Shown: piece by piece, positions 19,435-27,073 of the stretch
How positions within the stretch are numbered: the first letter of the stretch is position 1
Layout of the letters: the number at the start of each line of letters is the position of its first letter
Source of the DNA: Hymenobacter sp. YIM 151858-1
GTDB lineage: Bacteria > Bacteroidota > Bacteroidia > Cytophagales > Hymenobacteraceae
Direction: 5' to 3'
DNA length: 64,000 nt
Assembly: GCF_025979705.1 (NCBI RefSeq)
Contig: NZ_CP110136.1
Location: forward strand, 2,976,001 to 3,040,000
Notes under the pieces: model-generated
The model's database searches: none
What the model saw: only the letters and a program-made list of their open reading frames with translations
What the model was told of the DNA's origin: nothing
Made by a program: the position numbers and the translations under genes

Positions 19435-21414
19435 TTAGTAGGCAAGCAGCTTTTCGAGGTACTGCCGCAGGCGACTTTCGGCCAGGAAGTTTTGCTCCAG
19501 GGCCGGCGCAAACGGAATAGCTGTATCGAGCGAAGCCACGCGCTGCACGGGCGCATCGAGCGCGGTAAAGCAGTGCTCGGCAATCCAGGCGGCAATTTCG
19601 CCGCCAATGCCGCCGGTAAGCGTGTCTTCGTGCAGAATGATGACGCGGCCGGTTTTCTCCACGGTAGCGCGCACAGCGTCTTGGTCCCAGGGCAGCAGGC
19701 TGCGCAGGTCCAGGATGTCGCAGTCGAGCTGCATTTCGTTGGCCAGCTTGGTGGCCCAGTGCACCCCTAGGCCGTAGGTAATGATACTCAGGTCGGCACC
19801 CTCGCGCGCCAAGCGGGCCTTGCCGATGGGCACGGTGTAGTACTCGTCGGGCACCGGCTCGCTTACCGAGCGGTACAGCAGCTTATGCTCGAAGTAGATT
19901 ACCGGGTTGGGGTCTTCGATGGCGGCGGCGAGCAGGCCTTTGGCGTCGTAGGGCGTGCTGGGGTACACCACCTTCAAGCCCGGCGTGTGCACAAACCACG
20001 CCTCGTTGCTTTGCGAATGGAACGGCCCGGCGGCCGAACCCGCGCCGGTGGGCATGCGCACCACCACGTCGGCGTTCTGGCCCCAGCGGTAGTGGCTTTT
20101 GGCGAGGTTGTTTACAATTTGGTTGAAGCCGCAGGTAACGAAGTCGGCGAATTGCATTTCTACCATTGCCTTCTTGCCCCGAATGCTCAGGCCCAGGCCC
20201 GCGCCCACAATGGCCGACTCGCACAAGGGCGTGTTGCGCACGCGGCCTTTGCCAAACTGCTGCACAAAGCCATCCGTCACTTTAAATACGCCGCCATACT
20301 CGGCAATGTCCTGGCCCATGAGCACCAGTTCGGGGTAGCGCTCCATGCTCTGGCGCAGGCCATCGGAAATGGCATCTACGTAGCGCTTCTCGGTGCTGGC
20401 GGCACCTAGGGCCGGTGCCTGGTCGGGCGCCGCGAAGGGGCGGTACATATCGGCCACTTCCTCGGCGGTGTCGGCCGTTACCTCGGGCGTGTCGAACACC
20501 ACGCGCCAGGCCTCGTCGATTTCGTCTTTGATGGTGCGGCGGTAACGCTGCTTGGCTTCCTCGTCGAGCACGCCCTGCTCCAGCAGGTAGCGCTCGAAGT
20601 TTTCCACGGGGTCTTTCTGGCCCCATTCCTCAAACAGCTCCTGCGGCACGTACTTGGTGCCCGAGGCTTCCTCGTGGCCGCGCATCCGGAAGGTAAGCGC
20701 CTCCAGCAGCACGGGGCGCGGGTTCTGGCGCAGGTCTTCGGCAAGGCGGCGCACGGTGTCGTACACCTCCAGCACGTTGTTGCCATCTACCTGCACAGCC
20801 TCGATGCCGTAGGCCGGGCCTTTGTTGATGAAGTAACCGTGGCGGAACTGCTCGTTGCTGGGCGTACTGAGGCCGTAGCCGTTGTTTTCGACAATGAAAA
20901 TAACCGGCAGCTGCCACACGGCGGCCACGTTCAGGCCCTCGTGGAAGTCGCCTTCGGAAGCGCCGCCGTCGCCGGAGTACACCACCGTTACTTTGCCTTC
21001 GTTATCGAGCACCGAGGCCAGGGCAATGCCATCGGCTACGGCCAGCTGCGGCCCTAGGTGCGAAATCATGCCCACGATGTGGTGCTCGTTGGTGCCGAAG
21101 TGGAAAGACCGGTCGCGGCCTTTCGTGAAGCCCGTTTTCTTGCCCTGCCACTGCGCAAACAGCCGATCCAAGGGCAGTTGGCGGCACGTAAACACGCCTA
21201 AGTTGCGGTGCAGCGGCAGGATGTACTCGTCGGGGTGCAGGGCCAGGGTGCTACCCACCGAAATGGCCTCTTGCCCAATGCCCGAAAACCACTTGCTTAC
21301 CTTGCCCTGGCGCAGCAGAATAAGCATTTTCTCTTCGATCATGCGGGGCTTCAGCAGGCCCTCGTACAGGCGGAGCAGCTCGTCGTTCGAGTAGTCTTTG
21401 CGGTCGAATGTCAT
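19435..21414 (-). CDS. 2-oxoacid dehydrogenase E1, fused alpha and beta subunits
   Basis: A 659-residue thiamine-diphosphate enzyme joining the alpha (residues 1 to about 330) and beta (about 345-659) E1 subunits, as is usual in Bacteroidota. The ThDP motif runs from GDGGASEGDF to VENNGYG. Beta-part motifs include GQDIAEYGGVFKVT, CESAIVGAGLG and RMPTGAG. It oxidatively decarboxylates branched-chain 2-oxoacids (or pyruvate) and acylates the lipoyl group of E2; the exact substrate cannot be read from sequence. The start at 21414 (MTFDRKDYSNDEL) follows a good -7 element. E2 and E3 are not adjacent. Confidence 0.93.
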   Translation of the reverse strand: MTFDRKDYSNDELLRLYEGLLKPRMIEEKMLILLRQGKVSKWFSGIGQEAISVGSTLALHPDEYILPLHRNLGVFTCRQLPLDRLFAQWQGKKTGFTKGRDRSFHFGTNEHHIVGMISHLGPQLAVADGIALASVLDNEGKVTVVYSGDGGASEGDFHEGLNVAAVWQLPVIFIVENNGYGLSTPSNEQFRHGYFINKGPAYGIEAVQVDGNNVLEVYDTVRRLAEDLRQNPRPVLLEALTFRMRGHEEASGTKYVPQELFEEWGQKDPVENFERYLLEQGVLDEEAKQRYRRTIKDEIDEAWRVVFDTPEVTADTAEEVADMYRPFAAPDQAPALGAASTEKRYVDAISDGLRQSMERYPELVLMGQDIAEYGGVFKVTDGFVQQFGKGRVRNTPLCESAIVGAGLGLSIRGKKAMVEMQFADFVTCGFNQIVNNLAKSHYRWGQNADVVVRMPTGAGSAAGPFHSQSNEAWFVHTPGLKVVYPSTPYDAKGLLAAAIEDPNPVIYFEHKLLYRSVSEPVPDEYYTVPIGKARLAREGADLSIITYGLGVHWATKLANEMQLDCDILDLRSLLPWDQDAVRATVEKTGRVIILHEDTLTGGIGGEIAAWIAEHCFTALDAPVQRVASLDTAIPFAPALEQNFLAESRLRQYLEKLLAY

Positions 21415-21447
21415 TGGGTGGAGCGGGTTCGGGGAAATGGGTGGCGG

Positions 21448-21455
21448 CAAAGGTA
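21448..21455 (-). promoter_or_regulatory. -7 promoter element for E1 gene
   Basis: TACCTTTG on the minus strand lies 33 bp before the E1 start codon. The gap 21456-21701 holds no other feature I can support. Confidence 0.55.
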
Positions 21456-21701
21456 GAAGGTTGAGCCGAAGGCCCATCGGTTTGGGGCCGCATGTGCCGG
21501 TGCTGCTATCTTCGGGCGCTGTATGCAGTTGCTATGCCCCGAGTACTACCTGTTTGTGCGGCCAACGCTGTGCACCGTTTTGCTGGGCGTGCAGGCCACG
21601 CTGTAAGCCTCGCGTGTATCGGGCTGCACCCGAACCTGCCACCTATTTCGTAGGTTAAGCTTCTTGACACGTTCGTTTCCCGCCCGCACCTACCGCTTCT
21701 C

Positions 21702-22985
21702 ATGATACAATTCCAGGAATTTACCCTCGACAACGGCCTGCGCTGCATTGTGCACGAAGATTTTACGCAGCCTATGGCCGTGCTGAACATCCTCTACAAC
21801 GTAGGCTCGCGCGACGAAGACCCCGCGCAAACGGGCTTTGCGCACTTGTTTGAGCACCTGATGTTTTCGGGCTCCGTCAACATTCCGTCGTACGACGAGC
21901 CGCTGCAGCGCGTGGGCGGCGAAAACAACGCCTTCACCTCGCCCGACATCACCAACTACTACCTCACGGTGCCGGCCCAGAACATCGAAACCGGTTTCTG
22001 GCTTGAGTCGGACCGCATGCTGAGCCTCGCGTTTTCGGAAAACGGCCTGGAGGTGCAGCGCAAAGTGGTGGTAGAGGAGTTCAAGCAAAACTACCTCAAC
22101 CAGCCATACGGCGACGTGTGGCTGAAGCTGCGGCCCCTCGCCTACCAGCACCACCCCTACCAGTGGGCCACCATCGGCAAGGAAATCAGCCACATCGAAA
22201 ACGCCACCATGCAGCAGGTGCGCGACTTCTTTGCCAAGCATTACTCGCCCGCCAACGCCGTTTTGGTGGTGGCCGGCGCCGTGAGCCTGGATGAAGTGAA
22301 GCGCCTGGCCGAAAAGTGGTTTGGCCCCATACCGGCCGGCACGCGCTACGAGCGGCAGCTGCCCCAGGAGCCGCGCCAGACGGAAGCCCGCCTGCTCACG
22401 GTGGAGGCCGATGTGCCGCTGAGCGCCCTGTACAAAGTGTACCACATGCCCAGCCGCGCCGACGAGGCCTACCAGGCCGCCGATTTGCTGAGCGACGTGC
22501 TAGGCCGCGGCAAATCGTCGCGCTTGTACCAGCGCCTGGTAAAGGAGCGGCCGTTGTTCAACTCCATATCGGCTTCGGTGTCGGGCTCATTGGAGCCGGG
22601 CTTGTTTGTAATCAGCGGCAAGCTGAACGAAGGCGTAAGCCTGGAAGAAGCCGACGCGGCCGTAACGGAGGTGGTGGAGGAGCTGCGCCACCAGGAAATA
22701 GCTGCCGAGGAGCTGGAAAAGGTGAAAAACCAGGCCGAGGCCAGCATCGTGTTCAGCGAAGTAGAGCTTCTGCACCGCGCCATGAACTTAGCCTACTACA
22801 AGCTCATCGGCGATGCTAACCTGGTAAACGAAGAAAGCGCCCGCGTGCAGGCCGTTACGCCGGCCCACGTGCTGGCAGCCGCCCGCGAAGTGCTCCGCCC
22901 CGACAACTGCTCGACGCTGCGCTACCAGGCCCGCCCGGCCGCCGCAAACAAAAAAATAGCCGAGGCTGAAACAGCCTCGGCTTAA
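21702..22985 (+). CDS. M16 family zinc peptidase (pitrilysin/insulinase type)
   Basis: A 427-residue M16B-type peptidase. The inverted zinc motif HxxEH is intact in GFAHLFEHLMFSGS, with the downstream Glu region in VGGENNAFTSPD. The C-terminal half is the second, inactive-type M16 domain with the R/Y pair region (VLGRGKSSRLYQRLV). There is no signal peptide, so it would act in the cytoplasm, or the true N-terminus is longer; the start is well placed for the family. Its last codons overlap a terminator hairpin for the convergent gene. Confidence 0.92.
   Translation: MIQFQEFTLDNGLRCIVHEDFTQPMAVLNILYNVGSRDEDPAQTGFAHLFEHLMFSGSVNIPSYDEPLQRVGGENNAFTSPDITNYYLTVPAQNIETGFWLESDRMLSLAFSENGLEVQRKVVVEEFKQNYLNQPYGDVWLKLRPLAYQHHPYQWATIGKEISHIENATMQQVRDFFAKHYSPANAVLVVAGAVSLDEVKRLAEKWFGPIPAGTRYERQLPQEPRQTEARLLTVEADVPLSALYKVYHMPSRADEAYQAADLLSDVLGRGKSSRLYQRLVKERPLFNSISASVSGSLEPGLFVISGKLNEGVSLEEADAAVTEVVEELRHQEIAAEELEKVKNQAEASIVFSEVELLHRAMNLAYYKLIGDANLVNEESARVQAVTPAHVLAAAREVLRPDNCSTLRYQARPAAANKKIAEAETASA
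22948..22982 (-). terminator. Terminator inside the 3' end of the M16 gene
   Basis: An 11-bp perfect stem (22958-22968 with 22972-22982) is preceded on the plus strand by nine A, so on the minus strand it has the stem-then-T-run order. It would end the convergent gene at 23043 while coding for the last M16 residues. Confidence 0.75.
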
Positions 22986-23042
22986 GCTTGCCACCCGGGC
23001 CCGTGGCCCTAGGTGCTGCCGTGCCCCCGGTTGGGGCCCCAC

Positions 23043-23609
23043 CTAGGGGCGCTGGCCGGGGGCGGTGTTTAGCAGGTCGGTTTGTTGGTTGTTGTCGGTG
23101 CTGCGGGGGCGCATCGAGGGCTTGGGCTGGATGGGGCGGCCCATGTAGTCGGAGCGGGTGCGGCCCGAGGGCATCAGGGGGCGGCCCGGGGCCACGCTCA
23201 TGCCTTCGATGCGCTCGGGCGTACGGTCGCCGGAGCCAACGTCGCCGAAGCCGCCGTTGGCAGCGTTGCCCGTAACGCCGGCTGTGCCCTGCCCGCCCAT
23301 GGCCTGCGAAGCATCGCCGGCGGCGCCGGTGCCGCCGGCGGGCGTGGTGGCGGTTGCGTTGCCCGCGGCCGGTGCGGCCGTGGCGCCGTTGGTAGCCGCA
23401 GCGCTGGGCGTAGCGGTAGCCTTGGTGGTAGTGGTTTTGGGCTTAGCGGCGGGCTTGGGGGCCGGTGCATCCCAGCCGCTCGAGCTGCCCCAGCCACCGC
23501 CGGAGCTACCCCAGCCGTCGTTGCCCTTGCTGGATGTCTTTTTTTGTTGGGCTTCCGCCGAAACAGCGGCCATGCCCATGGCTAGTACAAGAAAAGCGAA
23601 GCGTTTCAT
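23043..23609 (-). CDS. Secreted low-complexity protein, DYMGRPI family member 1
   Basis: A 188-residue protein with a signal peptide (FLVLAMGMAAVSAEAQ), a Gly/Ser/Trp-rich stretch, and a long Ala/Thr/Gly-rich low-complexity middle. The short C-terminal piece contains SDYMGRPIQPKPS. The same motif occurs in the next gene, so the two are diverged tandem paralogues. It is probably periplasmic or exported. No function can be given. Confidence 0.6.
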   Translation of the reverse strand: MKRFAFLVLAMGMAAVSAEAQQKKTSSKGNDGWGSSGGGWGSSSGWDAPAPKPAAKPKTTTTKATATPSAAATNGATAAPAAGNATATTPAGGTGAAGDASQAMGGQGTAGVTGNAANGGFGDVGSGDRTPERIEGMSVAPGRPLMPSGRTRSDYMGRPIQPKPSMRPRSTDNNQQTDLLNTAPGQRP

Positions 23610-23746
23610 AGCGAGTTAGGAGAGTACGTGGGGGTGGAAAGGGAATTTACGGTTCTGGTTAAGCAGGTACAAGCCCGACAATCAGTTCATTATGCTGCCT
23701 CGCCGGCCGGCGAGTTCATGCGCAACCGCACCCTATCCAAAACAGT

Positions 23747-24091
23747 TCATCGGCGGCGCGGCTTGGCGGCCGGGGTTTTGGTATCGGATGCACGGCTAGC
23801 GGCTCGGCGGCTGCCGGCCGACATGGATGTGGCGCCCGTGCCCTTCGGTTTTGCCGGCGTGGAGGTGAGCTTGGCCTTGGGTTTGATGGGGCGGCCCATG
23901 TAGTCGGTGGTGAGGGCCAGGGGCCTGCCCAGGCGCATGCCGGGCGCCAGCCTCACGTCGTCGGAGGAGCGGGGTTGCGTGCGGGCGCGGTAGCCGCGGC
24001 CGGTGCGGGCTCGGCTCTGGGCTTCGGCAGGCAGCTCGGCCACTACGCCGGCTAGCATCAGGAACAGGGGCAGCAGTAAACGACGTACCAT
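23747..24091 (-). CDS. Secreted basic protein, DYMGRPI family member 2
   Basis: A 114-residue protein with a signal peptide (LLLPLFLMLAGVVAELPAEAQ). The mature part is Arg/Lys/Ser-rich, contains APGMRLGRPL and TDYMGRPIKPKAK, and has a strongly basic end (KPRRR). The motif is shared with the gene at 23043. The start at 24091 is used because it gives a proper signal peptide; the frame runs further to 24193 without support. Confidence 0.6.
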   Translation of the reverse strand: MVRRLLLPLFLMLAGVVAELPAEAQSRARTGRGYRARTQPRSSDDVRLAPGMRLGRPLALTTDYMGRPIKPKAKLTSTPAKPKGTGATSMSAGSRRAASRASDTKTPAAKPRRR

Positions 24092-24221
24092 GCAGCGGGG
24101 CGTAGGGCTAGGTGAAGAAAACGTACCCGCCTGATACGTATGCGCGCCGCAAAGGGTCGGGCCTTTGGCTTGGCTTGCCGGGCAATTATGCACCTAGGGC
24201 CGCAAAAGCGCACCCGCAACC

Positions 24222-24229
24222 TATCTTTG
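24222..24229 (+). promoter_or_regulatory. -7 promoter element for pheS
   Basis: TATCTTTG matches TAnnTTTG and ends 8 bp before the pheS start codon, implying a very short leader. Confidence 0.55.
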
Positions 24230-24237
24230 CTTTTGTT

Positions 24238-25329
24238 ATGCAGGACACGATTCAACAGCTTCGGGAGGAAATAGAGGGCTACGACGTTTCGACGGCGCAG
24301 CAGCTCGATCAGTTTCGCATTGCCTACACGGGCCGCAAAGGCCGCCTGGCCGACCTGTTCGACCAGCTCAAGACGGTAGCGGCCGAAGACCGCCGCGCCG
24401 TGGGCCAGCAGCTAAACCAGCTGAAGCAGCTGGCGCAGGATAAATTCGACCAGCGCCGCCAGCAGCTCGAAGACGAAGCCGCAACCCAACCCGCCGACCC
24501 GGGCTACGACTACACCCTGCCGCCCGTGCCGGGCGCCCTCGGTACGCGCCACCCCTTGAGCCTGGTGCGCGACGAAATCGTGCGCATCTTCTCGCGCATC
24601 GGCTTCAACGTGGCCGAGGGGCCCGAAATTGAGGACGACTGGCACAACTTTTCGGCCCTCAACTTCGCCGAAAACCACCCCGCCCGCGAAATGCAGGATA
24701 CTTTTTTCCTGGCGGATGGGGTAACAAGTGACACGGAACAGGTAACAGGTGCGGATGGCGCCGTGTCACCTGTCACCTCATCACCTCATCACCTCTTGCG
24801 CACGCACACCAGCACCGTGCAGGTGCGCCTGATGCAAAGCCAGAAGCCGCCCATCCGCAGCATCATGCCGGGCCGCGTGTACCGCAACGAGGCCATTTCG
24901 GCCCGCGCGCACATGGTGTTCCACCAGATCGAGGGTTTGTACATCGACGAAAACGTGAGCTTCGCCGACCTGAAGCAAACCATCTACTACTTCGCGCAGG
25001 AGTTTTACGGCAAGGACGTGAAGATGCGGATGCGCCCCTCCTACTTCCCCTTCACCGAGCCCAGCACCGAGATTGATATTTCGTGCCTGATTTGCAAAGG
25101 CGCGGGCTGCAACATCTGCAAATACACCGGCTGGGTCGAGATTATGGGCGCGGGCATGGTCGATCCGAACGTGCTGCGCAACTGCGGCATCGACCCCGAG
25201 CGTTACTCCGGCTTTGCCTTCGGCATGGGCCTGGAGCGCCCCACCATGCTCAAGTACCAGATCAAAGACCTGCGCCTGTTCACCCAAAACGACATGCGCT
25301 TCCTGCGCCAGTTCGAGGCCATTCACTAG
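24238..25329 (+). CDS. pheS: Phenylalanyl-tRNA synthetase alpha subunit
   Basis: A 363-residue class II aminoacyl-tRNA synthetase subunit, forming an alpha2beta2 enzyme with PheT (not in the window). There is an N-terminal coiled coil (residues 1-90), motif 1 region LSLVRDEIVRIFSRIGF, motif 2 GRVYRNEAISARAHMVFHQIEGL, and motif 3 GFAFGMGLERPTMLKYQI. Between DTFFL and LLRTHTS, where the family has only a few residues, there are 27 residues rich in Val, Thr, Ser and Asp. They are encoded by a block with an inverted repeat and an 8-bp tandem repeat. This looks like an in-frame insertion tolerated in a surface loop. Confidence 0.96.
   Translation: MQDTIQQLREEIEGYDVSTAQQLDQFRIAYTGRKGRLADLFDQLKTVAAEDRRAVGQQLNQLKQLAQDKFDQRRQQLEDEAATQPADPGYDYTLPPVPGALGTRHPLSLVRDEIVRIFSRIGFNVAEGPEIEDDWHNFSALNFAENHPAREMQDTFFLADGVTSDTEQVTGADGAVSPVTSSPHHLLRTHTSTVQVRLMQSQKPPIRSIMPGRVYRNEAISARAHMVFHQIEGLYIDENVSFADLKQTIYYFAQEFYGKDVKMRMRPSYFPFTEPSTEIDISCLICKGAGCNICKYTGWVEIMGAGMVDPNVLRNCGIDPERYSGFAFGMGLERPTMLKYQIKDLRLFTQNDMRFLRQFEAIH
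24728..24798. repeat. Repeat block inserted in pheS
   Basis: A 9-bp inverted repeat (24728-24736 with 24761-24769) encloses two GGTAACA-type units. It is followed by three tandem copies of TCACCTCA (about 24774-24796, last one partial). It keeps the reading frame and encodes the extra loop of PheS. Confidence 0.6.
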
Positions 25330-25359
25330 GCCCTAGGTGCCCGCGCCTGCTGCATTGAG

Positions 25360-25396
25360 GCGAGACGCAATATCTTGCGTCTCGCTTTCTTTTTTG
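25360..25396 (+). terminator. Terminator of pheS
   Basis: A perfect 11-bp stem (25360-25370 with 25375-25385) with loop tatc is followed by a T-rich run. Confidence 0.85.
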
Positions 25397-25404
25397 GCCC
25401 TGCT

Positions 25405-26262
25405 ATGACCTCTCCTGCTGCATTCCAAACAATCGCCGTGGTTGGCGCCGGCACCATGGGTGCCGGCATTGCCCAGCTGTGCCTGCAAGCCGGCTACCGC
25501 ACCTTGCTCTACGATGTAAGCCAGAACATGCTGCTGCGGGGCCAGCAGGGCATTGAAGCCGGCCTAGGTAAGCTGGTGGAAAAGGGCCGCATAAGCGCCG
25601 CCGACCGCGACGCCGCCCTGGGTCGCCTCGTCCTGACCCACGATCTGGAGAAGGTGCAGGCCGACATCGTGATTGAAGCCGTGGTGGAAAAGATGAGCGT
25701 AAAGCACCAGCTGTTTATCGATCTGGCGGCCATCAATAACACCAGCACGGTACTGGCCTCCAACACCAGCACCTTTCCTATTACACAGCTGGCAGCCCCC
25801 GTGCCCCACCCCGAGCGCGTAGTGGGCATGCACTTCTTCAACCCCGCCCCGCTGATGCCGCTCGTGGAGGTTATTTCGGGCGTTGCCACCGCTCCCGAGG
25901 TAGCCGAACAGGTGCGCCAACTGGCGGTAGCGCTGGGCAAGAAGCCCGTGCTGGCCGCCGATGCGCCCGGTTTTATCGTGAACCGCGTAGCCCGGCACTA
26001 TTACGTGGAAAGCCTGAAGGCGCTGGAAGAAAACGTAGCGCCGCTCGAAACCATTGATGAGCTGCTGGAGTCGGCGGGCTTCCGCATGGGGCCGTTCAAG
26101 CTGATGGATTTGATCGGCGTCGACACCAACTTTGCCGTAACCAGCTCGCTGTACCACGCCTTCCATTACGATCCTAAATTCCGCCCCAGCCGCATTCAAC
26201 AGCAGAAAGTGGATGCCGGCCACCACGGGCGCAAGTCGGGCCGCGGCTTCTACCAATACTAG
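25405..26262 (+). CDS. 3-hydroxybutyryl-CoA dehydrogenase
   Basis: A 285-residue NAD-dependent dehydrogenase that oxidises or forms 3-hydroxyacyl-CoA in fatty-acid or butyrate metabolism. The NAD-binding motif VVGAGTMGAGIAQ is at the N-terminus. The catalytic His is in VVGMHFFNPAPLMPLVEV, with SNTST before it. The C-terminal domain has GFIVNRVARHYYVE and ends in KSGRGFYQY, the standard family ending. The start at 25405 (MTSPAAF) is just before the Rossmann fold. No partner beta-oxidation gene is adjacent. Confidence 0.93.
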   Translation: MTSPAAFQTIAVVGAGTMGAGIAQLCLQAGYRTLLYDVSQNMLLRGQQGIEAGLGKLVEKGRISAADRDAALGRLVLTHDLEKVQADIVIEAVVEKMSVKHQLFIDLAAINNTSTVLASNTSTFPITQLAAPVPHPERVVGMHFFNPAPLMPLVEVISGVATAPEVAEQVRQLAVALGKKPVLAADAPGFIVNRVARHYYVESLKALEENVAPLETIDELLESAGFRMGPFKLMDLIGVDTNFAVTSSLYHAFHYDPKFRPSRIQQQKVDAGHHGRKSGRGFYQY

Positions 26263-26307
26263 CCCGCTGCCCGAACATAAAACACCCAGGCGCACGTTAG
26301 TACCGGT

Positions 26308-26742
26308 ATGCATTCACTATCGCGTTTCTGTCTGCCTGCTCTCTTGTTGCTAGCTGCGGGCTTGGCAGCTTGCTCATCCAACACGGCCGCCGAGCCGGGC
26401 ATACCGTCGGCGGTGGTAAACGAGCAACTCAACCTCACCAACCAGCAATACGCCGCTCTTCGCTTCGATAACGGCTACGTGTACCTAGGGGGCGGCGTGC
26501 GTGGCATTGTGGTGGTGCGGCAAAACGCGCAGCAGTACCTCGCCTTCGAGCGCAACTGTCCCTACGAGCCGTACAACGCCTGCGCCAAAGTCACCGTCGA
26601 TAAGTCGGGCTTCTTCATGGCCGACTCTTGCTGCGGCTCCCGGTTTGATATGCGCGGGCAGGTAACCAGCGGCCCCGCCCGCCGTCCGCTGCGCCAATAC
26701 AGCACGGCGCTATCCGGCAACTTGCTGTATGTCACGAACTAA
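26308..26742 (+). CDS. Rieske-like lipoprotein with degenerate ligands
   Basis: A 144-residue lipoprotein (LLLAAGLAACSSN). The mature part is laid out like a small Rieske domain: YLAFERNCPYEP where the first ligand loop would be, and ADSCCGSRFDMRGQVTSGPARRPLRQY matching the second loop and the proline-rich strand after it. The Rieske consensus needs C-x-H and C-x2-H; here both His are missing, although Cys are kept. So a [2Fe-2S] centre of the normal type is unlikely. It may be a structural derivative or hold the cluster by other means. It is the last backbone gene before the tRNA. Confidence 0.7.
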   Translation: MHSLSRFCLPALLLLAAGLAACSSNTAAEPGIPSAVVNEQLNLTNQQYAALRFDNGYVYLGGGVRGIVVVRQNAQQYLAFERNCPYEPYNACAKVTVDKSGFFMADSCCGSRFDMRGQVTSGPARRPLRQYSTALSGNLLYVTN

Positions 26743-26838
26743 CCATCGGCCATAAAAAAATTATTACCCAAGGGTTGTGAGAACCGGCAACGCGCCGTAA
26801 TATTGCACCCGCAATCAGCTACTAAGCAATTGCTACCC

Positions 26839-26912
26839 GCTTCCTTAGCTCAGTCGGTTAGAGCATCTGACTGTTAATCAGAGGGTCCCTGGTTCGAGCC
26901 CAGGAGGGAGCG
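26839..26912 (+). tRNA. tRNA-Asn (anticodon GTT)
   Basis: A cloverleaf can be drawn by hand. The 7-bp acceptor stem (GCTTCCT with AGGGAGC, one G-U) lies around a D-arm starting TAGCTCAGTCGG, an anticodon arm TCTGACTGTTAATCAGA with GTT, and a T-arm CCTGG-TTCGAGC-CCAGG. The CCA end is not encoded. Its 3' half is the likely attachment site for the neighbouring integrase. Confidence 0.93.
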
Positions 26913-26920
26913 CACAACCG

Positions 26921-26959
26921 GAAGAAGCCCGCCGATAACCGGCGGGCTTCTTCGTTTTT
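26921..26959 (+). terminator. Terminator after tRNA-Asn
   Basis: A perfect 14-bp stem (26921-26934 with 26940-26953) is followed by GTTTTTA. Confidence 0.85.
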
Positions 26960-27032
26960 AGGCCATTCCAAGCCACTTTTTGTTTTTGCCTTCCTTGCCT
27001 TTCCTCCGCGTTCCGGTTATCTTTCGATATAA

Positions 27033-27067
27033 ACCGGGACACAAAACGGGACCTATACCGGGACACA
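27033..27067. repeat. GGGACAC direct repeats before the integrase gene
   Basis: Three units resembling ACCGGGACACA (27033-27043, a degenerate unit near 27045-27054, and 27057-27067), spaced about 12 bp, lie immediately before the integrase start. They could be arm-type recombinase sites or an operator controlling integrase expression. Confidence 0.5.
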
Positions 27068-27073
27068 GGCAGG

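Noticed and set aside
21522-21605. A 27-codon ORF before the M16 gene
   Set aside because: No ribosome-binding or promoter context, no homologue that I recognise, and its position in a promoter gap makes chance likely.
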